In this document: positions 1 to 8,622 of the stretch, piece after piece
Numbering within the stretch: position 1 is the first letter of the stretch
Layout: each line of letters starts with the position of its first letter
Assembly: GCF_000745965.1 (NCBI RefSeq)
Contig: NZ_JQKI01000047.1
Location: 1 to 50,697, forward strand
Reading direction: 5' to 3'
Source of the DNA: Edaphobacter aggregans DSM 19364
GTDB lineage: Bacteria; Acidobacteriota; Terriglobia; Terriglobales; Acidobacteriaceae
Length of the DNA stretch: 50,697 nucleotides
Notes under the pieces: generated by a model
What the model was told of the DNA's origin: nothing
Databases searched by the model: none
Seen by the model: only the letters and a program-made list of their open reading frames with translations
Translations under genes and position numbers: made by a program

Positions 1-61
1 CGGATAACTCACCGCGCTGCGGGTTACAGTTGCGCCAGTGAAAAGCTAGTGTATTCCCTTG

Positions 62-1180
62 CTAGTTTATACCCGTGGTCAGGTTCAACGCATAGCGTGC
101 GTGCTTGCGCTCGCCTGTGCGGATGAGCGCCCCCTTCTCCACCAGATCAGCCAAATCGCGGGTCGTTGTCGCGGGGGAGGCTCCAGTAATTGTGCCGTAG
201 TTGCCTGCACTCAAGCCGCCCTTGAATCCTTCTGGACCCTCACGGAACACACGAAGGAGCGCCTTCTGCTGTCTCTCATTGATCTGGCCGCGCAGCCGGT
301 CGAGCAACTTTGCCTTGGCGATGATAAATTCCACCTGCGCGATGCTCCTGCGCTGCGCTTCCGATGCGATTTCAGCGAACCAAACCAGCCATTGCGTGAT
401 GTCATTCCGCCGGTTAGCTCTTTCAAGGGCCTCGTAATAGCTCTTTTGGTGCGCCAGGATTGTCGTCGCCAAAGAGACGAGCGCCGGTTGGCCGAAGCTC
501 TGCGTCATCGCTTTCTCGGCGATAGCGCGTCCGATCCGCCCGTTTCCGTCCTCAAAAGGATGGATCGACTCGAAAAACAGATGGGCCGTACCTGCGCGCG
601 TGATCGCCGGCAACGGTTCCTTGCTGCCCGGTGCGGTGCGATTGAACCATGAAACGAGCCGCTTCATCTCGGTCGGGACTTGTTTCGAGGGAGGAGCCTC
701 GAAATGTACCGTCGGAGCGCCGATTGGACCGGATACGACCTGCATCGGCTCTTTGCTTGTGCGGTATCTTCCGATGTCGGCGAGGTCTCTCCTGCCAGAA
801 GTCACCATCCGGTGCCAACGAAACAGCATTTCTTCGGAAAGAGGCTGTGAAAACGACCGATAGAGATCGACCATGATTTCGGCAATGCCCTGTTCTGCGG
901 GCGTGACGCGTCGTTTATCGGGAGACGCCAGTCCGAGCTGACGCAGTATGGATGACTGCACACTGGCCCGATTGAGGACTTCGCCCTCAATGGCCGATGT
1001 GGTCACTGCCTCCCCGCTCATCATTTCCACGAGGAGTTGATTGCGTTCGTCTTCGCCCAGATGCTTGACTGTACCGATGGCAACGCCCGCGCCAAGGAGG
1101 AACCGCTCTTCCGTAGCGGATATCCGCAAGCGGTCCCACTTGAAATTGGGCCAATCCGGTTGTTGCCAATTCCATGTCAT
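62..1180 (-). CDS. Fic family protein (DUF4172-Fic-winged helix)
   Basis: A 372-residue Fic protein, a family that usually transfers AMP (or another nucleotide part) to a target protein. The catalytic loop HPFEDGNGRIGR is intact near residue 208. An N-terminal TSAIEGE motif (about residue 61) matches the inhibitory (S/T)xxxE(G/N) helix, so this is a self-inhibited class II Fic protein with the inhibitory helix before the Fic fold. The N-terminus (MTWNWQQPDWPNF) fits the DUF4172 domain, and the last 70 residues look like a winged helix, suggesting DNA binding. The ATG lies inside a perfect palindrome, so autoregulation is plausible. The target is unknown. Confidence 0.9.
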   Translation of the reverse strand: MTWNWQQPDWPNFKWDRLRISATEERFLLGAGVAIGTVKHLGEDERNQLLVEMMSGEAVTTSAIEGEVLNRASVQSSILRQLGLASPDKRRVTPAEQGIAEIMVDLYRSFSQPLSEEMLFRWHRMVTSGRRDLADIGRYRTSKEPMQVVSGPIGAPTVHFEAPPSKQVPTEMKRLVSWFNRTAPGSKEPLPAITRAGTAHLFFESIHPFEDGNGRIGRAIAEKAMTQSFGQPALVSLATTILAHQKSYYEALERANRRNDITQWLVWFAEIASEAQRRSIAQVEFIIAKAKLLDRLRGQINERQQKALLRVFREGPEGFKGGLSAGNYGTITGASPATTTRDLADLVEKGALIRTGERKHARYALNLTTGIN

Positions 1181-1209
1181 GAGCGATAGCCGGTATTTCT
1201 ATCGCTCAT
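1179..1209. promoter_or_regulatory. 31-bp palindromic operator, copy 1 (Fic start)
   Basis: ATGAGCGATAG, 9 nt, then CTATCGCTCAT: a perfect 11-bp inverted repeat. It covers the Fic start codon and the bases just upstream. An identical palindrome with the same 9-nt spacer lies 206 bp away. The layout suggests an operator that blocks transcription or translation start of the Fic gene. The binding protein is unknown; the Fic winged helix is one candidate. Confidence 0.6.
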
Positions 1210-1222
1210 TATACATTGATTT

Positions 1223-1252
1223 ATGATCGATATAGGTTATTCCTATCGCTCA
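1223..1252. promoter_or_regulatory. Imperfect third copy of the palindromic operator
   Basis: The right half CTATCGCTCA is exact. The left half (ATGATCGATATAG) matches with one substitution and a two-base insertion. It lies in the AT-rich stretch upstream of the Fic gene, between the two perfect copies. Confidence 0.4.
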
Positions 1253-1384
1253 CGCTCCATCGTTTGGCGATCCCTTTCGCTCTCAAATGCAGTTCGTAAG
1301 TTGTCACTTACGAAATGTCACTTCATATCCAGACAACAAGGCTCATCCAAGAGCTCGGCACTGAGACGGTGGGCTGAGGGTCCT

Positions 1385-1415
1385 ATGAGCGATAGCTGGC
1401 CCCTCTATCGCTCAT
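1385..1415. promoter_or_regulatory. 31-bp palindromic operator, copy 2
   Basis: Perfect ATGAGCGATAG, 9 nt, CTATCGCTCAT palindrome, identical in both arms to the copy at the Fic start. On the minus strand it forms the last codons (His-Glu-Arg-stop) of the upstream membrane-protein gene, so it lies exactly at the gene boundary. It could be an operator for the Fic promoter or a terminator-like hairpin. Confidence 0.55.
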
Positions 1416-2025
1416 GCTGAGCGTCGTTTTTTGCCTTTTCTCGGCTCTCGCGTCGTGGCTTTACACTCCGATCCGGAATGTCACTCGCCTGTGGTTCTGG
1501 ATTTGGAACAGACGGCGGCGCGCTTTGCGTCGGCATTGCCGCCACTCCGGGGGCCGAATCCCGGCAGCCCTGAATCTCAATGCCACCAAATAGCCCGATC
1601 AACATCGCAGCCCCCACTATCATCGGAATCCAGATGCGCAGCAGGTCACTCTTCCATTCATGTAGAAGCGCGTCTATTGTCTTTGCCCGACTCTCAAGGG
1701 AATACTCCAGTCGGTTGTTGGCATACTGCACTTGGGCGACAACGCCGCCATGCGAATCCGACAGATGGCGCAGAGCGGTCGAGAGTTCCTTCTGTGCGGT
1801 TGTCATCGCCATGCTGGTTGCTTGCAGACCTTTGACGGTGTCCGGCATGCCAGAGTTGAGGAAATGCTGGCGCAGGCTCTCACCTAGCAACCTTGCAATC
1901 TGCTCCGGATCAAGGCCGGCTTCGAGCTCACTGGGAAGTCCAGAAAGCCTCGATTCCAATTCGTGAACATAGTGGAGCGTCTTCTGCTGTGCTTCCTCTG
2001 AAAACTGCTGATGGAGTTCAAACAT
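1405..2025 (-). CDS. Coiled-coil protein with one membrane helix, unknown function
   Basis: About 206 residues. The first 125 are hydrophilic and helical (MFELHQQFSEEAQQKTL...), then there is one clear transmembrane helix (about residues 131-149, IWIPMIVGAAMLIGLFGGI) and a short Pro-rich, basic tail. I start it at the ATG at 2025 behind AGGA; a TTG at 2064 would add 13 residues. I do not recognise a family. Its place between a Fic gene and relaxase and excisionase remnants suggests a mobilization accessory protein. That is context only. Confidence 0.6.
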   Translation of the reverse strand: MFELHQQFSEEAQQKTLHYVHELESRLSGLPSELEAGLDPEQIARLLGESLRQHFLNSGMPDTVKGLQATSMAMTTAQKELSTALRHLSDSHGGVVAQVQYANNRLEYSLESRAKTIDALLHEWKSDLLRIWIPMIVGAAMLIGLFGGIEIQGCRDSAPGVAAMPTQSAPPSVPNPEPQASDIPDRSVKPRRESREKAKNDAQHER

Positions 2026-2325
2026 TTCCTGAAAACCTATGCCGACGCCTGCACCTTCAAACAAGCATTGTCGTGCCCCCTATGGCAGGCCGCAGCCGTA
2101 CAGGACGAAGCAAAACCAAAATCAAACGCACGGGGCGCAGCGCGAAAGCTGGCAACGGCGGTTTAGCTGCGCCACGCGCCACAGCGTCGCGAAATTGAGT
2201 TGGCCCGGCTGTGATGAATGAGGAAACCGTGACCTCCGCTGCGCAACTGGGATTGACACCTCCAGGGCGCAAACGGTTGCACCTAGTGCTACAATATGAT
2301 TTATGGCGAACCTGCTGAGAAAACC

Positions 2326-2686
2326 ATGAGGACGTTCAAAACAGCATGGTTTGCTAAGGCAGCACGGAAAGCGCACATCACGGATGAGGAGCTTTGTTCC
2401 GCGATCTTGCAAGTTGCGCTTGGACAAGCGGACGACCTCGGTGGTGGCCTCTACAAGAAGCGCCTCCGGAAGAAATCAGTACCGTTCCATCATTCTTGCA
2501 AGGGCTGGGACGTTCTGGGTCTATGAGTATTTGTTCGCGAAACAGGATCGGGCGAACATTGACGACGATGAGCTGGTCGAGTTTCGCAAGCTGGCAAAAG
2601 CCTACGGTGGCCTCACGGCTCATCAGGTGAACCGACTTCTGCAAGATCAGGACTGGATGGAGATTTGCAATGGCAACCAAGCGTAG
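2326..2686 (+). pseudogene. HigB/RelE-type toxin, frameshifted
   Basis: The first part reads MRTFKTAWFAKAARKAHIT... and ends shortly after RLRKK. The rest of the protein (NQYRSIILARAGTFWVYEYLF..., then KLAKAYGGLT) is in the next forward frame. Removing one A from the AAGAAATCAG run near 2470-2478 rejoins them into one roughly 119-residue RelE/HigB-like mRNA-interferase toxin. The gene overlaps the 5' end of the antitoxin by 17 bp, the usual toxin-first HigBA order. Either the toxin is dead, or the A-run allows slippage, or the assembly has an indel. Confidence 0.75.
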
Positions 2687-2993
2687 ATTCAAGAGCGATG
2701 CCTTTGAGGCTATCCATTCTTCCGCTACCGCCTTGTACAAGGTAGGAGCGATTGACAAAACCACAATGCGGCGTTTCGATGAATCTTGCCTTACAGCGCC
2801 GCCAACGTTGAAGCCCGACCAAATCAAGAAGCTGCGGATGCGCCTTCGTGTCAGTCAACCGGTCTTCGCCCGTTACCTGAATACCAGCGAGTCAACGATT
2901 GAAAAGTGGGAAACTGGAGCGAAGCAGCCGAGCGGAATGGCGCTCAAGCTTCTGTCCGTGGTTGAGAAGCACGGGCTCGAAGCACTCGTATAG
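2670..2993 (+). CDS. HigA/NadS-like antitoxin, XRE helix-turn-helix
   Basis: A 107-residue protein. The C-terminal half has an XRE-type helix-turn-helix: LRVSQPVFARYLNTSESTIEKWETG, followed by KQPSGMALKLL, typical of HigA/NadS antitoxins. The N-terminal half is the toxin-binding part. It should bind the toxin and repress the operon. The reading frame is intact although the partner toxin upstream is frameshifted, as often seen when a toxin-antitoxin pair decays. Confidence 0.85.
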   Translation: MATKRRFKSDAFEAIHSSATALYKVGAIDKTTMRRFDESCLTAPPTLKPDQIKKLRMRLRVSQPVFARYLNTSESTIEKWETGAKQPSGMALKLLSVVEKHGLEALV

Positions 2994-3040
2994 CAACGTC
3001 GCCTCGTCGACTGGTCGCCTGGGAGTCCGCATAGAGACTG

Positions 3041-3283
3041 TTACACGACAATACGGTCGGGGTGATCGCAGCGCGCGTACTTACGCAGGTCAGCCACCGG
3101 AATCAGAACTCTTCCACCAATCCTTCTGGTCGGCAATCGCCGGTTCGCTATCAGGTAATCCAAACCGCGCTGGCCGATGGAAAGAAGCTGGGCCGCCTCT
3201 TCGCGGCTTGCCAGCAGTTTCGCCTCGGGCGCAACGGTGACTCGTGCCGGTGGCTTCTTGTGCGCGCTGTTGCTTGCCTGCAT
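3041..3283 (-). CDS. Excisionase-like helix-turn-helix protein
   Basis: An 80-residue protein with a MerR-like helix-turn-helix of the excisionase family: LASREEAAQLLSIGQRGLDYLIANRRLPTRRIGGRVLIPVADLRKY. The pattern 'pick helix, then RRIGGRVLIP wing' is typical of the small HTH_17 proteins of integrative elements. It lies directly downstream of the relaxase remnant and may be all that still works of the element's excision control. It could also regulate another local gene. Confidence 0.8.
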   Translation of the reverse strand: MQASNSAHKKPPARVTVAPEAKLLASREEAAQLLSIGQRGLDYLIANRRLPTRRIGGRVLIPVADLRKYARCDHPDRIVV

Positions 3284-3317
3284 CGTATGTGCTCCTTCAG
3301 TAGAGATTCCGTTCTGC

Positions 3318-4800
3318 TCACATCCCCAGCCCTAAACCAGTGCCCTGCTCCAGTCCGTGCGCTGCCGATGCAGCGATCTTCTGATGCATGGAAGCTATCG
3401 TCTGTTCCGGCTTGTAGGCGCTCTGGTGCGAAACATCATGGCTGAGGGCCTGTGACAGCTTTTCCCTGTCATTCGTGAAAATCTGTGCGTCCCACTGGCC
3501 GCGCGAAACTGAGACATAGGCCATACGGTGATTCACCAGATCCTTTGCGCCAAGCTCGGTGTCCACATGAATCAACACACGCTCGGCAGTCTGTCCCTGG
3601 CTGGAATAGCTGGTGACGGCATAACCGTGGTCTAGATGAGGAAAGTGCTGTGGAGCGAAATCCACGCTACGTCCGCTATCCAGCTTCAATCGCATCGTGC
3701 CATCCTGTGCGATGTTCTCCACTCTTCCCAACTCACGATTCGCGGTCTTCAACTCCTGATTCGGCGCGGTGAATTGGATACGGTCGCCGATGGAAAACGC
3801 CTTCTCCTGCTCGCGGTATACGGAGACACCCATCTGGCGGCGCGGATCGTATGTTGTCTGCTCTCCAGTTGCTCGCTGAACAGTCAGCGTTTTTTCCTGG
3901 GCATGGACGGCGATCACGCGACCGTATTCGCCTTTTCCAATGCCGGTCTCCTTCGATGCCCGTGAATAGCGCAGGATGTCGTCGATCTGATACTGCTGCG
4001 CCCAACTGCGGTCCGCCCCGGTCATCTCCTGACGCGGCACAAGCACCCGCATAGAATGTTCTTGCCTGTCCACTTTGCCGCGCGATTGCAGCTCCTTATG
4101 AATCTGCCTGTTGATCTCGATAGGCGAACGGTTATCCAGCGAAACAACCAGCGTACTTTCTGGCGACGAGGCATATTCGCGCGCAGTCGCTGCAATTGCG
4201 ATTCCCGCGCTCCTTCACCTCATGCACACGGCCCTGTTGGTCAAGACTTTCGACTGCGGCTCCCACCTGCCCACGCGCTAATTGCTCGACGGCCTGTTTT
4301 AACTCCGGATCACGCTGGCGAAGAATCTCATTCAGCTTCACGGTGCGCATACCTGCCTCCTGAAGCTGCGCGAAGGGACGGCCTGCTTCGATGCCCTCGT
4401 GCTGACGGGTATCTCCGACCAGCAGAACGCGGTCGTTCCGATGAAGGCGCATCACAAACTCGTGCATCTGGCGTGAGGAGGCCAGTGATGATTCGTCTAG
4501 TACATAGAGTCTCTTCTCTCCTGTGTCCGGCTGCTCTCCTCTGGCAAGGTGACGCTGGAGGGTTGAAGCCCTCATACCAGCTTCGGATAGTCTCTGCGCA
4601 GCGCGGGATGTCGGCGCAAATCCTTCGACCATGTATCCCTGTGCCTCTGCGCCTTCACGGATCACAGGCAGTGTCGTAGTCTTACCCGCACCAGCAACGC
4701 CATCCAGACCCACTATCTTTTCCCGGCTCAGGAAAATCTCATCGACCGCACTAAGCTGTGCTTTGCTCAGTTGAAGAAGGCTCCGTGATGGTTCAGCTTT
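3318..4800 (-). pseudogene. TraI/MobF-type relaxase helicase, truncated and frameshifted
   Basis: Two frames carry the C-terminal helicase half of a conjugative relaxase. The upstream part (4713 to about 4200) has the Walker A motif GVAGAGKTT, the Walker B-like LYVLDESSLAS and the VGDTRQHEGIEAG motif. After a frame break near 4196 the rest continues to 3318 with the SF1 motif HGYAVTSYSSQGQTAERVLIH and YVSVSRG. The reading frame goes on without a start codon upstream of 4713. The N-terminal relaxase (strand-transfer) domain is missing. It is a relic of an integrated conjugative or mobilizable element. Confidence 0.8.
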
Positions 4801-4940
4801 CCATAGCGGAAGAGCCGCGCCAGCATGGCCAGTGCGCTCGACGCCAGGGTCTGGTTGATGAACGGCTCTTGCCGTTATCTAAGCGATTCCCGTCGTATGC
4901 ATGACTCCATTCCGCCTCTAGTAGTTTCGGGGGATGGGAT

Positions 4941-4975
4941 GCAGGGGAAGGGGGGCTGTTTCCCCCTTCCCCTGC
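4941..4975. repeat. Perfect 14-bp inverted repeat (G-rich hairpin)
   Basis: GCAGGGGAAGGGGG, a 7-nt loop, then CCCCCTTCCCCTGC: a perfect 14-bp stem. It lies in the gene-free gap between the 5' end of the relaxase remnant and the integrase remnant, a place where transfer origins or terminators are often found. There is no U-tract after it on either strand, so a simple intrinsic terminator is not the best fit. The rest of the gap (4801-5089) shows nothing else. Confidence 0.5.
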
Positions 4976-5089
4976 CCAGCAATGTATTAGACTTTGCTTT
5001 TTTCTCTGCAATTTCTTATTCAAAGGCGGGATCTTCTCACACTCTAGTGAGTGTCATGCAAAATCAGATCAACTTCGTCTGAGGTTCAT

Positions 5090-5535
5090 ATGCATCTGTT
5101 CTTTGATGAAGATGGGCGGCCTTTTCTGCTCGATTCAGAGATGCGATGGGAACTGGAGCTGAATGCCTTTCTGACAAGGATGAGCATCGTCAGTGGCACG
5201 ACCAGATCCCCGAAAACATGGCGGAGCTACGCATATCAGTTGGCCGATTGGTTGAGCTTCTGTGAGAACGTCGGTCTTGGATGGCGCAATGTCACTGAGC
5301 TGAACATCGCAACCTATCGAAATATTCTCGCCTCGGAGGCAAGTTTCAAACAGGTCGTCCGCTCAAACGCAGCACAATCAATCACAAACTGTCAGTAATC
5401 TGTCAGTTCTACCAGTTCGCCCAGAAGCAAAACTGGATCAACGCACTTCCATTTGAATTGGGAACCGCTCGAATTCCTTACCGGAACTTCAGCGAGTTAG
5501 CCCCTGCAAGGCGACCTTCGCAAAGGCTCGAAATC
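5090..5535 (+). pseudogene. Tyrosine recombinase (phage-type integrase), N-terminal remnant
   Basis: MHLFFDEDGRPFLLDSEMRW... reads as the N-terminal core-binding (SAM-like) domain of a site-specific integrase (KTWRSYAYQLADWLSFCENVGLGWRNVTELNIATYRN). Near 5370-5395 the frame breaks and continues in the next frame as INHKLSVICQFYQFAQKQNWI. It is cut off about 5535, where transposase sequence begins. The catalytic domain with R-H-R-Y residues is absent, so it is inactive. Confidence 0.75.
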
Positions 5536-5750
5536 GGTGGTGCCACTGGCCGATCGATCCATTGGGAACCTGCAACAGTGGTTGATCGGGACCTATCACG
5601 GCGTGAGTCGCGAGCAACTCCAGGTTTACCTGGATGAGTTTGTTTTCCGTCACAATCGCCGCCAGACACTATGGCCGCTTTTCAAACCCTGCTCGGTCTC
5701 GGAGCCGCACGTAGACCCGTGCCCTACATGCAGATTCGGGGCGGCTCTGA
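5521..5750 (+). pseudogene. IS1595 (ISXO2-like) transposase C-terminal fragment
   Basis: The fragment reads ...SIGNLQQWLIGTYHGVSREQLQVYLDEFVFRHNRRQT, the typical C-terminal end of ISXO2-like transposases. After a frame shift near 5665 it ends as MAAFQTLLGLGAAR. The N-terminal and central catalytic parts are missing. It interrupts the integrase remnant, so it inserted after that gene or joined it by deletion. The stretch 5751-5905 holds nothing I recognise. Confidence 0.75.
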
Positions 5751-5905
5751 CCGTCCTATATCGCTCGGAACAGCCAGAACCACAACCGATTGGGCTCTGC
5801 TGAAACAACCAGATAAGCAGAAAACACCTAGTTATGGGAACATGCAAGTGTTTTTGAAATGAATAAAAGCTTTCTACTAGTTTAGGGAAAAACGACAGCG
5901 GGCAA

Positions 5906-6574
5906 TCAGCTGTGATCGCTTGCTTCGATGCGGCCCTCCTTCAGCCGAACCATGGAACTCGACAGTCCTTCTCCAGCGTGCTCATCGTGACTCGCCATTA
6001 CGATTGTGGTTCCAGCCCGGGACTGCGAGGCAATGAGCTCTTCGATGATCTCAGCGCTTTTTTGATCGACGTGGGCCATCGGCTCATCGAGCAACAGAAC
6101 CTGCGGCCGACACGCCAGCGCTCTGGCCAGCGCCACTCGCCGCGCTTCGCCCCCAGATAAGGCGCGGGCGTCTCTCTCCTCGAATCCCGCCAGCCCCACC
6201 AGCGCAAGAAAGTGCTTCACGGAACGGCGCACCTCTTTCTGGTCTACGCCTCTCATCCTGAGTCCTAACCCTACGTTCGCCATCACCGTACCGGAAAACA
6301 GGTAAGACTCCTGATGAAGCAGCGTCTCTTGCTTCCGCAAATGCCCCAGTTGTTTGGGGCTCCAGTTCAGCGGCAAACCGCAAAACGTGATGCGGCCGTG
6401 ATCGGGCTTTGTCAAAGAGGCCATGACGCTAAGCAACGTGCTCTTGCCGGACCCGTTAGGTCCGATCAAAACGTGCAGGTATCCCTTTCGAATGGTGAGG
6501 CTGTCGATATCCAGGGCGAGGCGCGACCCGAATCGCACCTGAACCGCGGTGAGTTCGTAAATAGCGGAGGTCAC
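5906..6574 (-). CDS. tupC: Tungstate ABC transporter ATP-binding protein
   Basis: A 222-residue ABC ATPase that powers import through TupB. It has Walker A GPNGSGKST (about residue 38), the signature ALSGGEARRVALARAL (about 143) and Walker B VLLLDEPMAHVD. It is short, with no C-terminal TOBE domain, as usual for TupC as opposed to ModC. Its ATG overlaps the TupB stop by 4 bp (ATGA), so the two are translationally coupled. Confidence 0.92.
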   Translation of the reverse strand: MTSAIYELTAVQVRFGSRLALDIDSLTIRKGYLHVLIGPNGSGKSTLLSVMASLTKPDHGRITFCGLPLNWSPKQLGHLRKQETLLHQESYLFSGTVMANVGLGLRMRGVDQKEVRRSVKHFLALVGLAGFEERDARALSGGEARRVALARALACRPQVLLLDEPMAHVDQKSAEIIEELIASQSRAGTTIVMASHDEHAGEGLSSSMVRLKEGRIEASDHS

Positions 6575-7266
6575 GAGCGCCGCTTCTCCTGCAGAAAGGT
6601 CAAGAGCCCATTGACGGCCAGCGCCACTCCCATGAGAATGATGCCGAGCGCGAGGCCATACGCAAATTCACCCTTGTTGGTCTCCAGGGCGATAGCCGTG
6701 GTCATGGTTCGGGTATAGCCACGAATGTTTCCTCCGAGCATCATCGCCACACCTACTTCGGAGATCACTCGCCCGAACCCTGCAACGATCGCCGCTAATA
6801 TGCCAAAACGGACTTCACGCATAAGTTGCACCCGGCTCTGTATCAAGCTCGCGCCTAAGGTGAGGGCGGTGGGTACAATTCGAGGATCAGCCCCTTTTAC
6901 CGAACTCAAGCTGTAGTTAGCGACGATTGGAATTGCCAGCAGCGTCAGGCCTACTATCATGCCGGCAGGGGTGAAAAGCAAGTTCCAGCTTCCCAGAACT
7001 CCCCGCCGGCCGATGAGCCCGTAGACCAGCAGTCCCGCCGCTACGGTAGGCATTGCCATGAGGGTGTTGAGCAATACGAGTGACATCCGCTTCAACGGGA
7101 ATTCACCGGCTCCGATGCATATGCCCGCCGGAATTCCCAATAGTGAAGCCAGCAAAGTGGAGATGGCGGCAACAACAAGCGAGGTCCAGACGGCGGAAAC
7201 AACGTCCGGCGAACCAGAAAAGATCAGGACGATGGCTTTCCGGAGCGACTCAGCGATGAAGCCCAT
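6571..7266 (-). CDS. tupB: Tungstate ABC transporter permease
   Basis: A 231-residue inner-membrane permease with about five to six hydrophobic helices. The cytoplasmic coupling loop around GASLIQSRVQLMREVRFGILAAIVAGFGRVISEVG matches the ABC-permease EAA region, and GRVISEVGVAMMLGGNIRGYTRTMTTAIALET is typical of TupB/WtpB. It lies 3 bp downstream of tupA and overlaps tupC, so tupABC is one leftward operon. Confidence 0.92.
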   Translation of the reverse strand: MGFIAESLRKAIVLIFSGSPDVVSAVWTSLVVAAISTLLASLLGIPAGICIGAGEFPLKRMSLVLLNTLMAMPTVAAGLLVYGLIGRRGVLGSWNLLFTPAGMIVGLTLLAIPIVANYSLSSVKGADPRIVPTALTLGASLIQSRVQLMREVRFGILAAIVAGFGRVISEVGVAMMLGGNIRGYTRTMTTAIALETNKGEFAYGLALGIILMGVALAVNGLLTFLQEKRRS

Positions 7267-7269
7267 TCG

Positions 7270-8070
7270 CTATTTCCTGCCATAAACGAAGAAGACTGGC
7301 TCATTCCCTATTCGGTAGTCGGCTATCATCCGTTGACCCTCAGGACCGGTAATGAAATCGATGAACATCATCGTTAGGTCGAATTGGACCCACGGGAATT
7401 TCTTCGGGTTAACCGCGATAACAGAGTAAGGATTGAAGAGCTGCGCTTCGCCCTGGAATAAAATCTTGAGGTCAGTCTTGCCCTGCTTAAACGCCGCATA
7501 CGTGGCACGATCAGTTAAGGCATAGCCACGTACCTCCGTGGCCATGATGATTGTTTCGCCCATGCCTTGCCCCACCGATCTGTACCACCTGCCCTGGGGA
7601 TTCAGGCCCGCCTCTCGCCAGAGTTCCATCTCCTTTTCGTGCGTGCCCGATTCGTCGCCACGGGAGATGAATGGAGCCTGCGCGGCGGCGATTCGCTTGA
7701 ATGCCTCGACGGCCGTCTTTGCGCCGCTGATGTGGGCGGGGTCGTTCGCTGGCCCAATGATGACAAAGTCGTTATACATGACGTCGCGGCGGTTGATGCC
7801 GAACCCGGCGGCTACGAACCGGTCTTCCAGAGCGCGTGCATGCACCAGAACCACGTCGACGTCGCCAGATTCTCCTAACTTAAGTGCCTTACCGGTACCC
7901 ACGGCGATGACGTCGACCTGGCAACTACACTTCTTCTCGAAGGGCGGCAGCAACACATCGAGAATGCCTGCAGCTTGTGTTGAAGTCGTGGTCGATAGCT
8001 TCAGGCGCGGGGCCGCCGGGGCGAAACTTGCGGTGCACGCCAACAGCAAGACAAGGGTGTGAATTCTCAT
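7270..8070 (-). CDS. tupA: Tungstate-binding periplasmic protein
   Basis: A 266-residue solute-binding protein that captures tungstate (with much lower affinity for molybdate in studied TupA proteins). The start at 8070 is chosen because MRIHTLVLLLACTASFAPAAP is a clean signal peptide; a longer frame to 8112 would spoil it. TupA hallmarks are present: TTTSTQAAGILDVLLPPFEK, VGTGKALKLGESGDVDVVLVHA and SRGDESGTHEKE. The preference for tungsten fits the tungsten-type AOR encoded downstream in the window. Confidence 0.93.
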   Translation of the reverse strand: MRIHTLVLLLACTASFAPAAPRLKLSTTTSTQAAGILDVLLPPFEKKCSCQVDVIAVGTGKALKLGESGDVDVVLVHARALEDRFVAAGFGINRRDVMYNDFVIIGPANDPAHISGAKTAVEAFKRIAAAQAPFISRGDESGTHEKEMELWREAGLNPQGRWYRSVGQGMGETIIMATEVRGYALTDRATYAAFKQGKTDLKILFQGEAQLFNPYSVIAVNPKKFPWVQFDLTMMFIDFITGPEGQRMIADYRIGNEPVFFVYGRK

Positions 8071-8138
8071 CGGTAAACCGGGCATAGTCCCGTTCCTTGC
8101 CGCCGAATGCACGCCCCGGCCAGAAGTTCGCGTTCAAC
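8071..8138. repeat. About 68-bp direct repeat, copy A (tupA leader)
   Basis: This copy abuts the tupA start. It shares long identical blocks with the copy at 8320: GGGCATAGT, CCGTTCCTTG, AATGCACGCCCC, and GGCCAGAAGTTCGCGTTCAAC. Read on the minus strand it would lie in the tupA 5' leader. It has short GC-rich complementary segments (around CCGGG and CCCGG) that could form a stem. I see no match to a riboswitch class I know. Confidence 0.6.
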
Positions 8139-8319
8139 ATCAGACCGATCGCATAAATTCCAGGATTGAGTGATCGCTGAACACAGAAACGAGCCCTTCC
8201 TGCTTTCGAAACCGGACCCGTTACGGGCGATAATGACATTACAGGTTAAACACGCTTCGAACAATAAGACATTTCTATTTGTCGTTGACGAATACGCTCC
8301 GAAGGATATTTCCATTTGT

Positions 8320-8388
8320 CGTAAACTGGGCATAGTACCGTTCCTTGTTGCCCAATGCACGCCCCCGGGCCAGAAGTTCGCGTTCAAC
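8320..8388. repeat. About 69-bp direct repeat, copy B (tupA/TonB intergenic)
   Basis: Second copy, same orientation, about 250 bp from copy A in the divergent tupA / TonB-receptor gap. On the minus strand ATTGGGCA and TGCCCAGT can pair around a 16-nt loop that contains AAGGAACGG, a block conserved in both copies. Shorter echoes (TTTCTATTTGTCG / TTTCCATTTGTCG, CACGCTTCGAACAAT / CACGCTCCAAACAAT) occur around it, so the gap has grown by local duplication. Confidence 0.6.
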
Positions 8389-8622
8389 ACGCTCCAAACA
8401 ATTGACATAACAGTTGACACTCGGCGGTGAAGTAATTTGCAATTCTGTTTTACACGACCCACCACGCATTTCGAGTTCCTTGCTCGCACTCCAAACGAAT
8501 TCGGTCTGGACCGCAAGCCTTTCCGCACCATCGCTTCGGTTCCTCTCGCGACTGTCAGGGTCCTGGTTCCAAAGATTTCCAACGAAGCACTTCTGACAAT
8601 CCGTACGAAAACGAGGTCTGAC

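Noticed and set aside
8071..8388. Moco/Tuco riboswitch
   Set aside because: The repeats are in the right place for a cofactor-sensing RNA, but I could not find the conserved Moco-motif blocks; kept only as an unexplained repeat.
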